A stretch of DNA of 32,156 nt from Lachnospiraceae bacterium (GTDB taxonomy: Bacteria; Bacillota; Clostridia; Lachnospirales; Lachnospiraceae), in the NCBI GenBank assembly GCA_024683645.1, contig JAIKYA010000155.1:1-32156 (forward strand). Direction: 5' to 3'. Both the position numbers and the translations under genes were made by a program. Below the pieces are notes generated by a model. It was not told where the DNA came from. It ran no database searches and worked only from the letters and a program-made list of their open reading frames with translations. Every line of letters begins with the position of its first letter. Within the stretch, counting starts at the first letter, position 1. Positions 24,648-32,156 of the stretch are shown in pieces.

Positions 24648-25222
24648 TTATTTAGTGACTGTTACGGTGATGATCTGTTTCAGCTTGCCGCACTTCACAG
24701 TGATCTTTGCAGGTTTTCCTTCTTTGGTCACTTTCTTGGCGTAGATCACGCCCTTCTTGACAGTAAGCCCGCCTGATGCGGTGATCTTTACTTTTGCAAG
24801 ATCTGTAGAGAACTCAGGATCAAGTACTACTTCAACAGTACCCTTTTCTCCCTTTCGCATCACAGCCTTGCTATCGTTTACTTCTATGGTTCCGCTCTTA
24901 ACCGCTATGCTCTTGGCAGGGCTGGACACTGTTATCTTGCAGCGTGCTACATTTACCTTATCACTGCCATCAGTCATACTCTTTACTATTACATAAGCCG
25001 TTCCTGCATTATGTGCTGTGAGCTTCACACTCGAAGTTCCCTTCTTCTTGTCAATGCTGATTTCTGTCGATACAGCTGTTGCTATAATATCAGGATTTCT
25101 CTGATAGACGGGCCTGCAAAAGCCTCCATAGGTATCATGCCTGCTATCAGTACTACGGTCATCACATAAGAAAGCACTTTCCGAAGCAGGATTTCCGGTT
25201 TTCTCTTTTTTCTCGTTTCCAT
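24648..25222 (-). pseudogene. Giant surface-protein gene reduced to signal peptide plus C-terminal domains, out of frame
   Basis: From ATG 25222 (SD AAAGGAGA) the frame encodes METRKKRKPEILLRKVLSYV, then MTVVLIAGMIPMEAFAG, a signal peptide like those of the other surface proteins. It then meets a TAG at 25082-25084 after 46 codons. From about 25105 a different frame reads NPDIIATAVSTEISIDKKKG and continues to 24648. This matches the last 135 or so residues of the giant protein (TAYVIVK, RCKITVSSPAK, KSGTIEV ... TVTVTK). The junction therefore joins leader and tail with loss of everything between, and changes frame. The first ATG in the tail frame, at 25028, has no ribosome binding site. It keeps promoter, operator copy 6 and terminator. 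Confidence 0.82.
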
Positions 25223-25278
25223 ACGACTCTCCTTTCCTGTGGTTAGCTACCGGGAAATAATTTTCCTAAACTAATCGT

Positions 25279-25332
25279 TCCCCTCATCAGTCAGGCTCCG
25301 CCTGACAGCTTCCCCCCTTAGGAGAGAAGCCT
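25279..25332. repeat. Palindromic intergenic repeat (CCCCTCATC...CTTCCCC type), copy A
   Basis: CCCCTCATC, then TCAGGC-tcc-GCCTGA (25291-25305), then AGCTTCCCCCC and a degraded partner AGGAGAGAAGC. The same modules, better preserved, occur at 27441-27546. Repeats of this kind are common between genes in Clostridia. This copy lies in the leader of the surface-protein relic, between its promoter and its ATG. Confidence 0.65.
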
Positions 25333-25354
25333 ATAATATGCCTCATTAAATACC

Positions 25355-25424
25355 ATTTAATCATCCTCGGCTCATTATTTACAAGGTATAAACGACGAAC
25401 GGACGTTTTGGGGCGACGAACGGT
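25355..25424 (-). promoter_or_regulatory. LytTR-type operator copy 6 and promoter of the surface-protein relic
   Basis: Minus strand: ACCGTTCGT (25416-25424), 12 nt, TCCGTTCGT (25395-25403), 10 nt, -35 TTGTAA (25379-25384), 18 nt, -10 TTAAAT (25355-25360). It starts immediately after the trpA terminator's T run. Confidence 0.65.
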
Positions 25425-25448
25425 AAAAAAGCGGCTCTTTCGAGCCGC
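25425..25448 (-). terminator. Rho-independent terminator of the trp operon
   Basis: GCGGCTC (25431-25437), loop TTTC, GAGCCGC (25442-25448), followed by six T on the minus strand (25425-25430). It lies 30 nt past the trpA stop. Confidence 0.88.
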
Positions 25449-25478
25449 CTGCACACTATCATCACGGGGGAAGGCTTT

Positions 25479-26240
25479 TTAAGGATGCATGGAGCTTACA
25501 TATTCAGCGAGTTTGGCGGGAGCTTCGGAACCGGATTCTTCAAGGATGCGTATGATCGCGGAGCCGACTATGGCGCCGTCGGAGATGGCTGCCATCTTTT
25601 TGGCCTGCTCGGGAGTGGAGATACCGAAGCCTATGGCGCAGGGTATATCCGTGTTTTCCCTGATGACTTTTATTATGCTGTCGAGATCGGTAGTGATCTC
25701 GCTTCTTGTACCTGTTACACCAAGACTTGAAACTACATAGATAAATCCTTCTGCTTCTTTTGCTATCATGGCTATGCGGTCGCTGGAAGTGGGAGCAATC
25801 ATGGAGATCAGATCCACGCCGTACTTTTTGCAGTAAGGAAGGAATTCTTCTTTTTCCTCGAAGGGCACGTCCGGAAGGATGATGCCGTCTATTCCCGCTT
25901 CCTCGCACTCTGCCATAAACTTCTCTGCTCCGTATGAATAAACCACGTTTGCATAGGTCATGAATACAAAGGGTGTATCGGTTTCCTTACGGAGTTCTCT
26001 GACCAGGCCGAATACTTTATCGGTAGTTACACCACCTTTAAGTGCGATCTCGTTTGCTCCCTGTATCACGGGACCTTCCGCTGTGGGATCCGAAAAAGGA
26101 ATACCCAGCTCTACCAGATCTGCACCGGCTTTGATCATCTCCAGCACGCATTTTTTTGTGGTCTCAAGATCGGGATCACCGCAGGTGATGAAAGGGATGA
26201 ATGCTTTCTTATTCTCAAATGCTTTATATATCTTACTCAT
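25479..26240 (-). CDS. trpA: Tryptophan synthase alpha subunit
   Basis: 253 residues, normal length. It cleaves indole-3-glycerol phosphate to indole and glyceraldehyde 3-phosphate and channels indole to TrpB. A TIM barrel is visible: [15 protein letters not shown], then [19 protein letters not shown], then [21 protein letters not shown] and GFGISTPEQ. Glu44 corresponds to catalytic Glu49 of the E. coli enzyme. The position of Asp60 (LADGP) is Glu55 here (TAEGP), a conservative change I believe is found in other clostridial TrpA proteins. Its ATG overlaps the trpB end by 8 bp, implying translational coupling. Last gene of the operon. Confidence 0.96.
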   Translation of the reverse strand: MSKIYKAFENKKAFIPFITCGDPDLETTKKCVLEMIKAGADLVELGIPFSDPTAEGPVIQGANEIALKGGVTTDKVFGLVRELRKETDTPFVFMTYANVVYSYGAEKFMAECEEAGIDGIILPDVPFEEKEEFLPYCKKYGVDLISMIAPTSSDRIAMIAKEAEGFIYVVSSLGVTGTRSEITTDLDSIIKVIRENTDIPCAIGFGISTPEQAKKMAAISDGAIVGSAIIRILEESGSEAPAKLAEYVSSMHP

Positions 26241-27417
26241 GGATGTCCTCCCCTCTGTATCTTGCTATCGCTGCGCAGTCCTTATCGCCGCGCCCCGAAA
26301 GCGTGATCACTATGGTCTGGTCTTTTCTCATCTTAGGTGCCAGCTCTCTGGCATAAGCAACCGCATGTGCCGATTCTATCGCAGGAATGATACCCTCCGT
26401 CTTAGCCAGATATTCAAAAGCTTCCACAGCCTGATCATCAGTGATCGAAACATACTGTGCACGGCCTGTATCGTGAAGGTATGCATGCTCGGGTCCGATA
26501 CCCGGATAATCCAGACCTGCCGATATGGAATAAACCGGCGCGATCTGTCCGTGCTCATCCTGGCAGAAATAAGACTTCATGCCGTGGAAGATACCCGGCT
26601 TTCCGGTTGCTATAGTAGCTGCCGTCTCAAAGGTATCAACTCCTCTGCCCGCTGCTTCACAGCCGATCAGTTTTACATCCCTGTCTTCTATAAAGTTGTA
26701 GAAGGTTCCTATCGCATTCGAACCGCCGCCCACACAGGCAAGTACCGCATCGGGAAGTTTACCTTCGCACTCCAGCATCTGCTCTTTTATCTCTTTGGAT
26801 ATCACAGACTGGAAATCTCTTACTATGGTAGGGAAAGGATGAGGGCCCATTGCGGAACCGAGGCAGTAATGTGTATCCTCTATACGGCGTGTCCATTCAC
26901 GCATCGTTTCAGATACGGCATCTTTCAATGTTGCTGTTCCGGTGGTAACGGGAACCACATCAGCTCCGAGCAGTTTCATACGGTATACGTTCAGAGCCTG
27001 TCTCTCTGTGTCTTCCTTACCCATGAATACGACACATTCCATACCGAAGAGAGCTGCTGCCGTGGCTGTTGCCACACCATGCTGGCCTGCACCGGTCTCT
27101 GCTATCAGTCTGGTCTTGCCCATCTTCTTTGCAAGCAGGGCCTGACCCAGAACGTTATTGATCTTGTGTGCACCGGTGTGATTCAGATCTTCTCTCTTCA
27201 GATATATCTTTGCGCCGCCGAGATCCTCTGTCATCCTTTTAGCATAGTACAGTCTGGAAGGACGTCCCGCATATTCATTGAAGAGTTCCGAAAGCTCTCT
27301 CTTAAAATCGGGATCGTCTTTGTACTTATTATAAGCTTCCTCCAGTTCATTCACCGCATTCATCAGAGTCTCGGGAATGTACTGTCCTCCGTGTACGCCG
27401 AATCTGCCTTTAGTCAT
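26233..27417 (-). CDS. trpB: Tryptophan synthase beta subunit
   Basis: 394 residues. PLP enzyme that condenses indole with serine to tryptophan. Signature: the Schiff-base Lys85 in [10 protein letters not shown] and the phosphate-binding GGGSNAIG near 230. Also [29 protein letters not shown] and [15 protein letters not shown], all typical of the TrpB1 type. SD GGAGGAG lies 7 nt before the ATG. It is separated from trpF by about 100 bp holding a palindromic repeat. Confidence 0.97.
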   Translation of the reverse strand: MTKGRFGVHGGQYIPETLMNAVNELEEAYNKYKDDPDFKRELSELFNEYAGRPSRLYYAKRMTEDLGGAKIYLKREDLNHTGAHKINNVLGQALLAKKMGKTRLIAETGAGQHGVATATAAALFGMECVVFMGKEDTERQALNVYRMKLLGADVVPVTTGTATLKDAVSETMREWTRRIEDTHYCLGSAMGPHPFPTIVRDFQSVISKEIKEQMLECEGKLPDAVLACVGGGSNAIGTFYNFIEDRDVKLIGCEAAGRGVDTFETAATIATGKPGIFHGMKSYFCQDEHGQIAPVYSISAGLDYPGIGPEHAYLHDTGRAQYVSITDDQAVEAFEYLAKTEGIIPAIESAHAVAYARELAPKMRKDQTIVITLSGRGDKDCAAIARYRGEDIHE

Positions 27418-27440
27418 GGTTGGTCTCCTCCTTGTGATAT

Positions 27441-27546
27441 CCCCCTCATCCGACTGCTTCGCTGTTCAACACCTCGGCAGTCAGGCTTCGCCTGACTGCT
27501 TCCCCTCAAGGGGAAGGCTTAGCAACCCTCAAGGGGAAGGTTTTTT
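27441..27546. repeat. Palindromic intergenic repeat, copy B, running into the 3' end of trpF
   Basis: CCCCCTCATCCGACTGCTTC, then hairpin CAGTCAGGC-ttc-GCCTGACTG (27478-27498), then palindrome CTTCCCCTCAAGGGGAAG (27499-27516), then a second CCCTCAAGGGGAAGG (27526-27540). It is related to 25279-27332 copy A at 25279-25332. It extends across the trpF stop (27519-27521). Inside the operon the RNA hairpins could slow transcription or stabilise mRNA ends between trpF and trpB. Confidence 0.7.
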
Positions 27547-28121
27547 AGAAAAGTTTTCATTTTGTTTAGATCTTTGCAGCCGTTAGTTTCTATACCGCTG
27601 CTTACGTCCACACCCCAGGGATGAAGTGTCTTCACGGCTTCTGCTATATTATCCGCATCCAGGCCGCCGGCCAGGATATACGGTCTTTTCAGTTCTTTTA
27701 TCAGCTGCCATTCAAAAGACTTTCCTTCGCCTGTGCCGGCATCCAGCAGGATGTGATCCGCACTGCTGGCAGCTGCTGTTTTTACATCTTCTTCGTTTTT
27801 TATCTTAAAAGCTTTTATGATCTGTGTAGCTGTAAGTGAACGAAGCTTCCTGATATAAGCTTCATCTTCATCTCCGTGCAGCTGAAGCATATCGATGATC
27901 CTCTTATTTGCAAGCTCTGCAATTGTTTCAACATCATCGTTTACGAACACGCCGACTTTTTTTATTACTGGATCAACAGCTCGTCCAAGCATTTCCGCTT
28001 CTTCGTAAGTGATCGTCCGCTTAAAGCCCTTTGCAAGTATAAAGCCGATGAAGTCGGGTTTCAACTCATTTATTATTGATATATCTTCAGGCCTTCTCAT
28101 TCCGCAGAATTTGATCTTCAT
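27519..28121 (-). CDS. trpF: Phosphoribosylanthranilate isomerase
   Basis: 200 residues. Isomerises N-(5'-phosphoribosyl)anthranilate to the carboxyphenylamino deoxyribulose phosphate. Motifs: MKIKFCGMRRPEDI with catalytic Cys6, GFILAKGFKRTI, VGVFVNDD, LQLHGDE, and catalytic Asp in HILLDAGTGEGKSFEW. AGGLDADNIAEAV and GVDVSSGIETNGCKD follow. The last seven residues, NLPLEGC, and the stop are encoded by the palindromic repeat that follows. Starts 12 nt after trpC; a GAGGG SD lies before the ATG. Confidence 0.95.
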   Translation of the reverse strand: MKIKFCGMRRPEDISIINELKPDFIGFILAKGFKRTITYEEAEMLGRAVDPVIKKVGVFVNDDVETIAELANKRIIDMLQLHGDEDEAYIRKLRSLTATQIIKAFKIKNEEDVKTAAASSADHILLDAGTGEGKSFEWQLIKELKRPYILAGGLDADNIAEAVKTLHPWGVDVSSGIETNGCKDLNKMKTFLKNLPLEGC

Positions 28122-28133
28122 ATTTATCCCTCA

Positions 28134-28913
28134 TCAGCCATCCTTAAAAGCATTAAGTACTGCGGCTTTGTCAGGCGAACGCATCAGGGCTTCGCCTACA
28201 AGTACTGCGTCTGCTCCCATCTCTTTTACTTTGGCGATATCGCCGGCATCCTTTATACCGCTTTCGGAAACAAAGACTTTATCTTCGGGGATCAGACTTC
28301 TTAAGCGTGCGGCCAGTCCCATATCAACGCTGAAGTCCTTTAAGTTTCTGTTGTTCACGCCTATCACTCTGCCGCCGCAGTCAAGCGCTCTCTTTATCTC
28401 TTCCTCATCATGACATTCCACAAGTGCGGAAAGACCGAGCGTGTCACATATCCCAAGATATTCCTTCACCTGTTCATCACTGAGTATCGACATGATCAGA
28501 AGCACTGCCGATGCACCGAATACTTTTGCTTCATATATCATATACTCATCTACAGTGAAGTCTTTTCGCAATACCGGGATCTTTACCTCTGCTGCGATCT
28601 CTTTCAGATACTCGTCACTTCCGAGAAACCACTTCGGTTCTGTCAGGCAGGATATCGCATCCGCGCCGGCTGCTTCGTATTCCATTGCGATATCAAGATA
28701 AGGAAAATCCTCAGCTATGATACCTTTCGAAGGAGAAGCTTTCTTGCATTCGCAGATAAACGACAGGCCCGGCTGTTTCAGGGCTTTTTCAAAAGAGAAG
28801 TCTCCGGCGGGAAGTGCAAGGGCCTCCTCTTTAAGGATTTCCGCCGGTTTTATTTTTTTTGCAGCCTGTACACGTTCTGCTGCCACTGCAGCGATCTCGT
28901 TTAATATGCTCAT
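28134..28913 (-). CDS. trpC: Indole-3-glycerol phosphate synthase
   Basis: 259 residues. Decarboxylates and closes the ring to indole-3-glycerol phosphate. Motifs: FICECKKASPSKGII, MEYEAAGADAISCLTEP, FLGSDEYL, VLRKDFTVDEYMIYEA, GVNNRNLKDFSVD, VSESGI and DAVLVGEALMRS, the complete active-site set of the family. It is a monofunctional protein, not fused to TrpF. SD AAGAGGA lies about 9 nt before the ATG; an 89-bp gap separates it from trpD, in which I see no terminator. Confidence 0.96.
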   Translation of the reverse strand: MSILNEIAAVAAERVQAAKKIKPAEILKEEALALPAGDFSFEKALKQPGLSFICECKKASPSKGIIAEDFPYLDIAMEYEAAGADAISCLTEPKWFLGSDEYLKEIAAEVKIPVLRKDFTVDEYMIYEAKVFGASAVLLIMSILSDEQVKEYLGICDTLGLSALVECHDEEEIKRALDCGGRVIGVNNRNLKDFSVDMGLAARLRSLIPEDKVFVSESGIKDAGDIAKVKEMGADAVLVGEALMRSPDKAAVLNAFKDG

Positions 28914-29002
28914 GTCTGTTTCCTCTTAAGATCCTTCGAAACACTTACTGATGACACTGCAACTCCTTCGTATCATTCAGAAAGCGAAACCCGAATAATC
29001 TT

Positions 29003-30019
29003 TTATGAATTGCTTACTGCTATTATCTTATTAAGTGTTTCAGTTGCTTTGCCGCTATCGATAAGTTCTGCTGCCAGCTTTACGCCCTCTGCCATGCTAT
29101 CGGCTTTTCCTCCTATATAAAGAGCTGCGCCCGCATTCATGAGAACCGCATTTCTCTTATGGCCTTTGACTCCGCTTAATATGTCTTTTGTAATCTGTGC
29201 GTTTTCTGCGGGAGTACCGCCCTTCAGATCATCTTTTGTACATCTCTCGAAACCGAAGTCTTCGGGAGTGATGACCGTAGTCTTGAACCATCCGTCCTTG
29301 ATCTCGCAGATCTTGGTGGGAGCTGAAAGTGAGATCTCATCCAGCTTATCCATACCGTATACGACCATGCCGCGTGTCACACCCAGGTTTACAAGCACCT
29401 GTGCCAGCGGCTCTACCAGATAATCATCATATACGCCGAGCAGCTGCATTTTGGGTGAAGCCGGATTGGTCAGTGGTCCGAGTATATTGAAGACTGTCCT
29501 GAAACCGAGTTCTTTTCTGATAGCACCGACATACTTCATTGAAGTGTGATACTTCTGTGCAAAGAAGAAACACATGCCGGCTTCCTGTAAAAGCTTAATA
29601 CACAACTCGGGACTCTGGTCTATATTTACGCCGAGAGCTTCGAGGCAGTCTGCCGTACCGCAGAGAGATGATGCCGCACGGTTGCCGTGCTTTGCAACCC
29701 TGATCCCTCCTGCTGCAGCGATGATCGCCGTAGTAGTTGATATATTGAAGCTGCCGGCATTATCTCCGCCTGTACCTACTATTTCCAGCACGTCCATGCC
29801 GGTATCCACTCTGGTAGCATGATCGCGCATTGCTGCAGCACAGCCTGCTATCTCATCCGTTGTCTCGGCTCTGGCACTCTTGGTCGAAAGTGCCGCAAGA
29901 AAAGCTGCATTCTGTGTGGGAGATGTTTCCCCGCTCATGATCTCATTCATTACAGTATAGGCTTCGTCGTAGTTAAGATCTTCTTTGTTAACGATTTTTA
30001 CGATTGCTTCCTTGATCAT
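29003..30019 (-). CDS. trpD: Anthranilate phosphoribosyltransferase
   Basis: 338 residues. Transfers phosphoribosyl from PRPP to anthranilate. Family signatures: [17 protein letters not shown] (PRPP loop, about residues 83-99), [49 protein letters not shown] and [10 protein letters not shown]. The KHGNRAASS form has Ala where many members have Ser-Val. Starts 3 nt after the trpG stop; its SD GGAGGTG lies in the trpG end. Monofunctional, with trpG as a separate gene. Confidence 0.96.
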   Translation of the reverse strand: MIKEAIVKIVNKEDLNYDEAYTVMNEIMSGETSPTQNAAFLAALSTKSARAETTDEIAGCAAAMRDHATRVDTGMDVLEIVGTGGDNAGSFNISTTTAIIAAAGGIRVAKHGNRAASSLCGTADCLEALGVNIDQSPELCIKLLQEAGMCFFFAQKYHTSMKYVGAIRKELGFRTVFNILGPLTNPASPKMQLLGVYDDYLVEPLAQVLVNLGVTRGMVVYGMDKLDEISLSAPTKICEIKDGWFKTTVITPEDFGFERCTKDDLKGGTPAENAQITKDILSGVKGHKRNAVLMNAGAALYIGGKADSMAEGVKLAAELIDSGKATETLNKIIAVSNS

Positions 30020-30022
30020 TTT

Positions 30023-30592
30023 TTACACCTCCAGAAAATTCTTTAATATTCTTTTACCATCCGGTGTCATTATGGATTCCGGATGAAACTGTACACCGTA
30101 AACGGGATACTTTGCATGCTGCACTGCCATTACTTCTCCGTCATCGGCAACCGCCGTGACTATAAGTTCTTTCGGCAGGCTGTCACGCTCTGCTGCAAGA
30201 GAATGATATCTTGCGACCGTTATCCTTGTTGCATTCAGGCCTTTAAACAACACGGTTTCGGTATCGGCGCTTATCTTGGAACTCTTGCCGTGCATAAGTT
30301 TTTTCGCATGGACTATATCGGCTCCGTATGCCATACATATGGCCTGATGTCCGAGGCAGACTCCGAGGATCGGGATCTCACCCTTTATGCTTTTGATCAG
30401 CTCCACTATGATGCCTGCATCTTCAGGTCTTCCGGGACCCGGTGAGATGATGATGTGTTCAGGTTTTAACTGCTTTATCTCTTCAACCGTCATCTCATCG
30501 TTTCGTATCACTTTTATTCCCGGATCCATCTCTCCTATATATTGGAAGAGATTGTATGAAAAACTGTCATAATTATCTATCAGCAGATTCAT
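30023..30592 (-). CDS. trpG: Anthranilate synthase glutamine amidotransferase subunit
   Basis: 189 residues from the ATG at 30592 ([20 protein letters not shown]). A longer in-frame reading from 30652 would lie inside trpE and is rejected. Class I amidotransferase triad: Cys79 in GVCLGHQAI and His/Glu in QFHPES; also IISPGPGRPEDAG. Supplies ammonia to TrpE. The ATG overlaps the trpE stop by 4 bp (ATGA), so the two subunits are translationally coupled. Confidence 0.95.
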   Translation of the reverse strand: MNLLIDNYDSFSYNLFQYIGEMDPGIKVIRNDEMTVEEIKQLKPEHIIISPGPGRPEDAGIIVELIKSIKGEIPILGVCLGHQAICMAYGADIVHAKKLMHGKSSKISADTETVLFKGLNATRITVARYHSLAAERDSLPKELIVTAVADDGEVMAVQHAKYPVYGVQFHPESIMTPDGKRILKNFLEV

Positions 30593-32058
30593 TCGTCCAC
30601 CTCCCCCGCAAGCTCCAGTGCGGTAAGCGTTGCCTTTGCTTTGTTGATGCATTCCTGATATTCTTTTTCCGGATCTGAATCGGCTACTATGCCTGCACCG
30701 CTCCTTACAAATACTTTTCCGTTTTTCTTATATGCTATGCGGATCGCTATGCAGGTGTCCATGTTTCCGGTAAAGTCTATATATCCGATAGCGCCTCCGT
30801 ATATCCCGCGTTTGTTTGCTTCCAGCTCGCCTATCAGCTCACAGGCTCTGATCTTGGGCGCACCGGAAAGTGTTCCTGCGGGAAGTACCGCTTCTATCGC
30901 ATCCAGTGCATCCTTATCTTCTCTTATCCTTCCTCTTACGGTAGAGCCTATGTGCATCACATGCGAGTATCTTTCTATGCTGTGAAGCTTCTCCACTTCC
31001 ACCGTTCCGAACCTGCTTATCTTTCCGAGATCGTTCCTTCCCAGATCCACGAGCATGTTGTGCTCTGCAAGTTCTTTTTCATCTTTTAAAAGCTCGGCCT
31101 CCAAAGCCCTGTCTTCATCATCATTTTTTCCTCTCGGTCTGGTGCCTGCCAGCGGAAAGGTATGAAGTATGCCGTCTTCCAGCTTGACAAGTGTTTCGGG
31201 TGATGCGCCTGCCACTTCCATATCCGTACCCGAGAAGTAAAACATATAGGGTGAAGGATTGATGGTCCTAAGCATTCTGTAGGTGTCCAATAAACTGCCC
31301 TCAAAAGGAGCGCTTAATCTGTTGGATAAAACGATCTGGAAGATATCTCCTTCAAAGATATGCTTCTTTGCGTTTTCCACCATGTCGCAGAATCTTTCCT
31401 TATCAAAGAGAGCTGTGACTTCACCCGTCATCCTGCCTGCGGAGCTGTCGGTCTTTTTTCCTGTTTTTACCAGCTCCTTAAGCTTCTTAAGTTCTTCTAC
31501 CGCTTTATCATATCCGGCTTCTGCTTCACTCAGATCCATGTTGACTATGAAGATCAGCTTCTGCTTCAGATTGTCAAAAGCTATAACCTTATCAAAGAGC
31601 ATCAGATCAACATCGTAAAACTTTTCGGAATCATCAACATTTTTCCTGATCTCAGGCTCACTGTATGCAAAATAATCAAAAGCGAAATAGCCTACGAGTC
31701 CGCCTGTAAAGGAAGGCATGCCGTCAAACTTCGGACTCTTATGTGCTGCGATCACTTTGCGTATTTCCGCAGAGGGATCGGTGGTTTTTATCTTCTTATC
31801 TCCGATCTGCATCTCACCGTCAATGCAAGTGATGCTAAGCTTAGGGTCAAAGCCTAAAAAGGTGTACCTGCCCCATTTGTTATCACCGCTTGCCGACTCC
31901 AGCATATAGCAGTGTTTTGAAGCAGCCTTCAGCTTTTTAAGTACATCGATGGGAGTAATGAAATCCGAGAGGATCTCGAGACATACCGGCATCACTTTAT
32001 AACTGCCGTCGGTGATCACTTCCTTCATGGTATCCAATGAGGGATATATTCTATCCAT
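30589..32058 (-). CDS. trpE: Anthranilate synthase component I
   Basis: 489 residues. Converts chorismate and ammonia to anthranilate. The feedback-site motif is MLESASG near the N-terminus with [10 protein letters not shown]. The catalytic half has [86 protein letters not shown] and [17 protein letters not shown], so it is a complete enzyme, probably inhibited by tryptophan. First gene of the operon; SD AAAGGAG lies 9 nt before the ATG. The operon promoter is outside the window or in the last 98 bp. Confidence 0.97.
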   Translation of the reverse strand: MDRIYPSLDTMKEVITDGSYKVMPVCLEILSDFITPIDVLKKLKAASKHCYMLESASGDNKWGRYTFLGFDPKLSITCIDGEMQIGDKKIKTTDPSAEIRKVIAAHKSPKFDGMPSFTGGLVGYFAFDYFAYSEPEIRKNVDDSEKFYDVDLMLFDKVIAFDNLKQKLIFIVNMDLSEAEAGYDKAVEELKKLKELVKTGKKTDSSAGRMTGEVTALFDKERFCDMVENAKKHIFEGDIFQIVLSNRLSAPFEGSLLDTYRMLRTINPSPYMFYFSGTDMEVAGASPETLVKLEDGILHTFPLAGTRPRGKNDDEDRALEAELLKDEKELAEHNMLVDLGRNDLGKISRFGTVEVEKLHSIERYSHVMHIGSTVRGRIREDKDALDAIEAVLPAGTLSGAPKIRACELIGELEANKRGIYGGAIGYIDFTGNMDTCIAIRIAYKKNGKVFVRSGAGIVADSDPEKEYQECINKAKATLTALELAGEVDE

Positions 32059-32078
32059 ATCGATATCTCCTTTCTCAT

Positions 32079-32129
32079 AGATTTCCGCTTGCGGAAATCT
32101 TGGCGCCGAGCACGGTTGCCGCAGGCAAC
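32079..32129 (-). other. Two hairpins in the trpE leader
   Basis: A 10-bp inverted repeat AGATTTCCGC/GCGGAAATCT (32079-32100) and a 6-bp hairpin GTTGCC-gca-GGCAAC (32115-32129) lie 20-70 nt upstream of the trpE ATG. I see no T-box consensus, no Trp-rich leader peptide and no T run, so attenuation cannot be claimed. They may be part of an intergenic repeat cut by the window edge. Confidence 0.4.
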
Positions 32130-32156
32130 AATTTCATCTCGTGCGAGTGCGCATCT

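Noticed and set aside
632-25424. The dispersed CGAACGGT repeats as a CRISPR or integron attC array
   Set aside because: The copies are single, kilobases apart, tied to promoters at fixed distance, and have no spacers or arrays. LytTR operator geometry explains them better.
30593-30652. trpG start at 30652
   Set aside because: The extra 20 residues lie in another frame of trpE and do not resemble TrpG; the ATG at 30592 with a 4-bp overlap gives the standard N-terminus.
32059-32156. T-box or trp attenuator before trpE
   Set aside because: No T-box core, no Trp codon cluster and no T run in the 98 bp available; only two hairpins.

Overview
The window comes from a Gram-positive, moderately low-GC Clostridia genome, most likely a Lachnospiraceae. 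The evidence is the set of gene families: giant Ig-like/InlB-repeat secreted proteins, DUF3021 plus LytTR regulators, an Rpn-type nuclease, a canonical trpEGDCFBA operon, AAGGAG-type ribosome binding sites and U-tract terminators. Every gene I can support lies on the minus strand, so transcription runs from high to low coordinates. The genus is inference.

Layout in the direction of transcription: (i) 32058-25479 is a complete tryptophan operon, trpE-G-D-C-F-B-A. (ii) 25222-24648 is a surface-protein gene collapsed to its signal peptide and last domains. (iii) 24356-23436 is an Rpn-family nuclease. (iv) 23245-14402 is a tightly packed seven-gene signalling operon: LytTR regulator, DUF3021 membrane protein, two-receiver response regulator, Hpt protein, 7TM hybrid kinase, lipoprotein, Cache hybrid kinase. 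(v) 14226-13195 and 3133-2036 are two paralogous AAA+ ATPases with winged-helix-like C-termini. They flank (vi) an intact 3181-residue secreted protein at 12994-3449. (vii) 1924-705 is a truncated, frameshifted C-terminal relic of the same family. (viii) 498-1 is the 5' end of another secreted protein that runs off the window.

The main observation is a set of six intergenic elements. On the transcribed strand each reads A(C/T)CGTTCGT-N12-ACCGTTCGT, or the same with one base changed: two 9-bp direct repeats exactly 21 bp apart. The half-site fits the published LytTR-family consensus. In five of the six the element ends exactly 10 bp before a TTGnnn -35 hexamer. Those five promoters belong to the LytTR/phosphorelay operon itself, the giant secreted protein, the left-edge secreted protein, and two secreted-protein relics. 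I infer a local LytTR regulon in which a sensing operon controls itself and a family of giant envelope proteins. The sixth copy stands over a relic that matches the C-terminus of the operon's own kinases.

The LytTR regulator is unusual. In place of a receiver domain it carries an N-terminal segment that resembles repeat modules of secreted beta-helix proteins. Its strong Shine-Dalgarno and ATG are out of frame with the coding region by one base. The two ATPase genes each have promoter regions full of 10-bp-phased short repeats, with a different unit for each gene.
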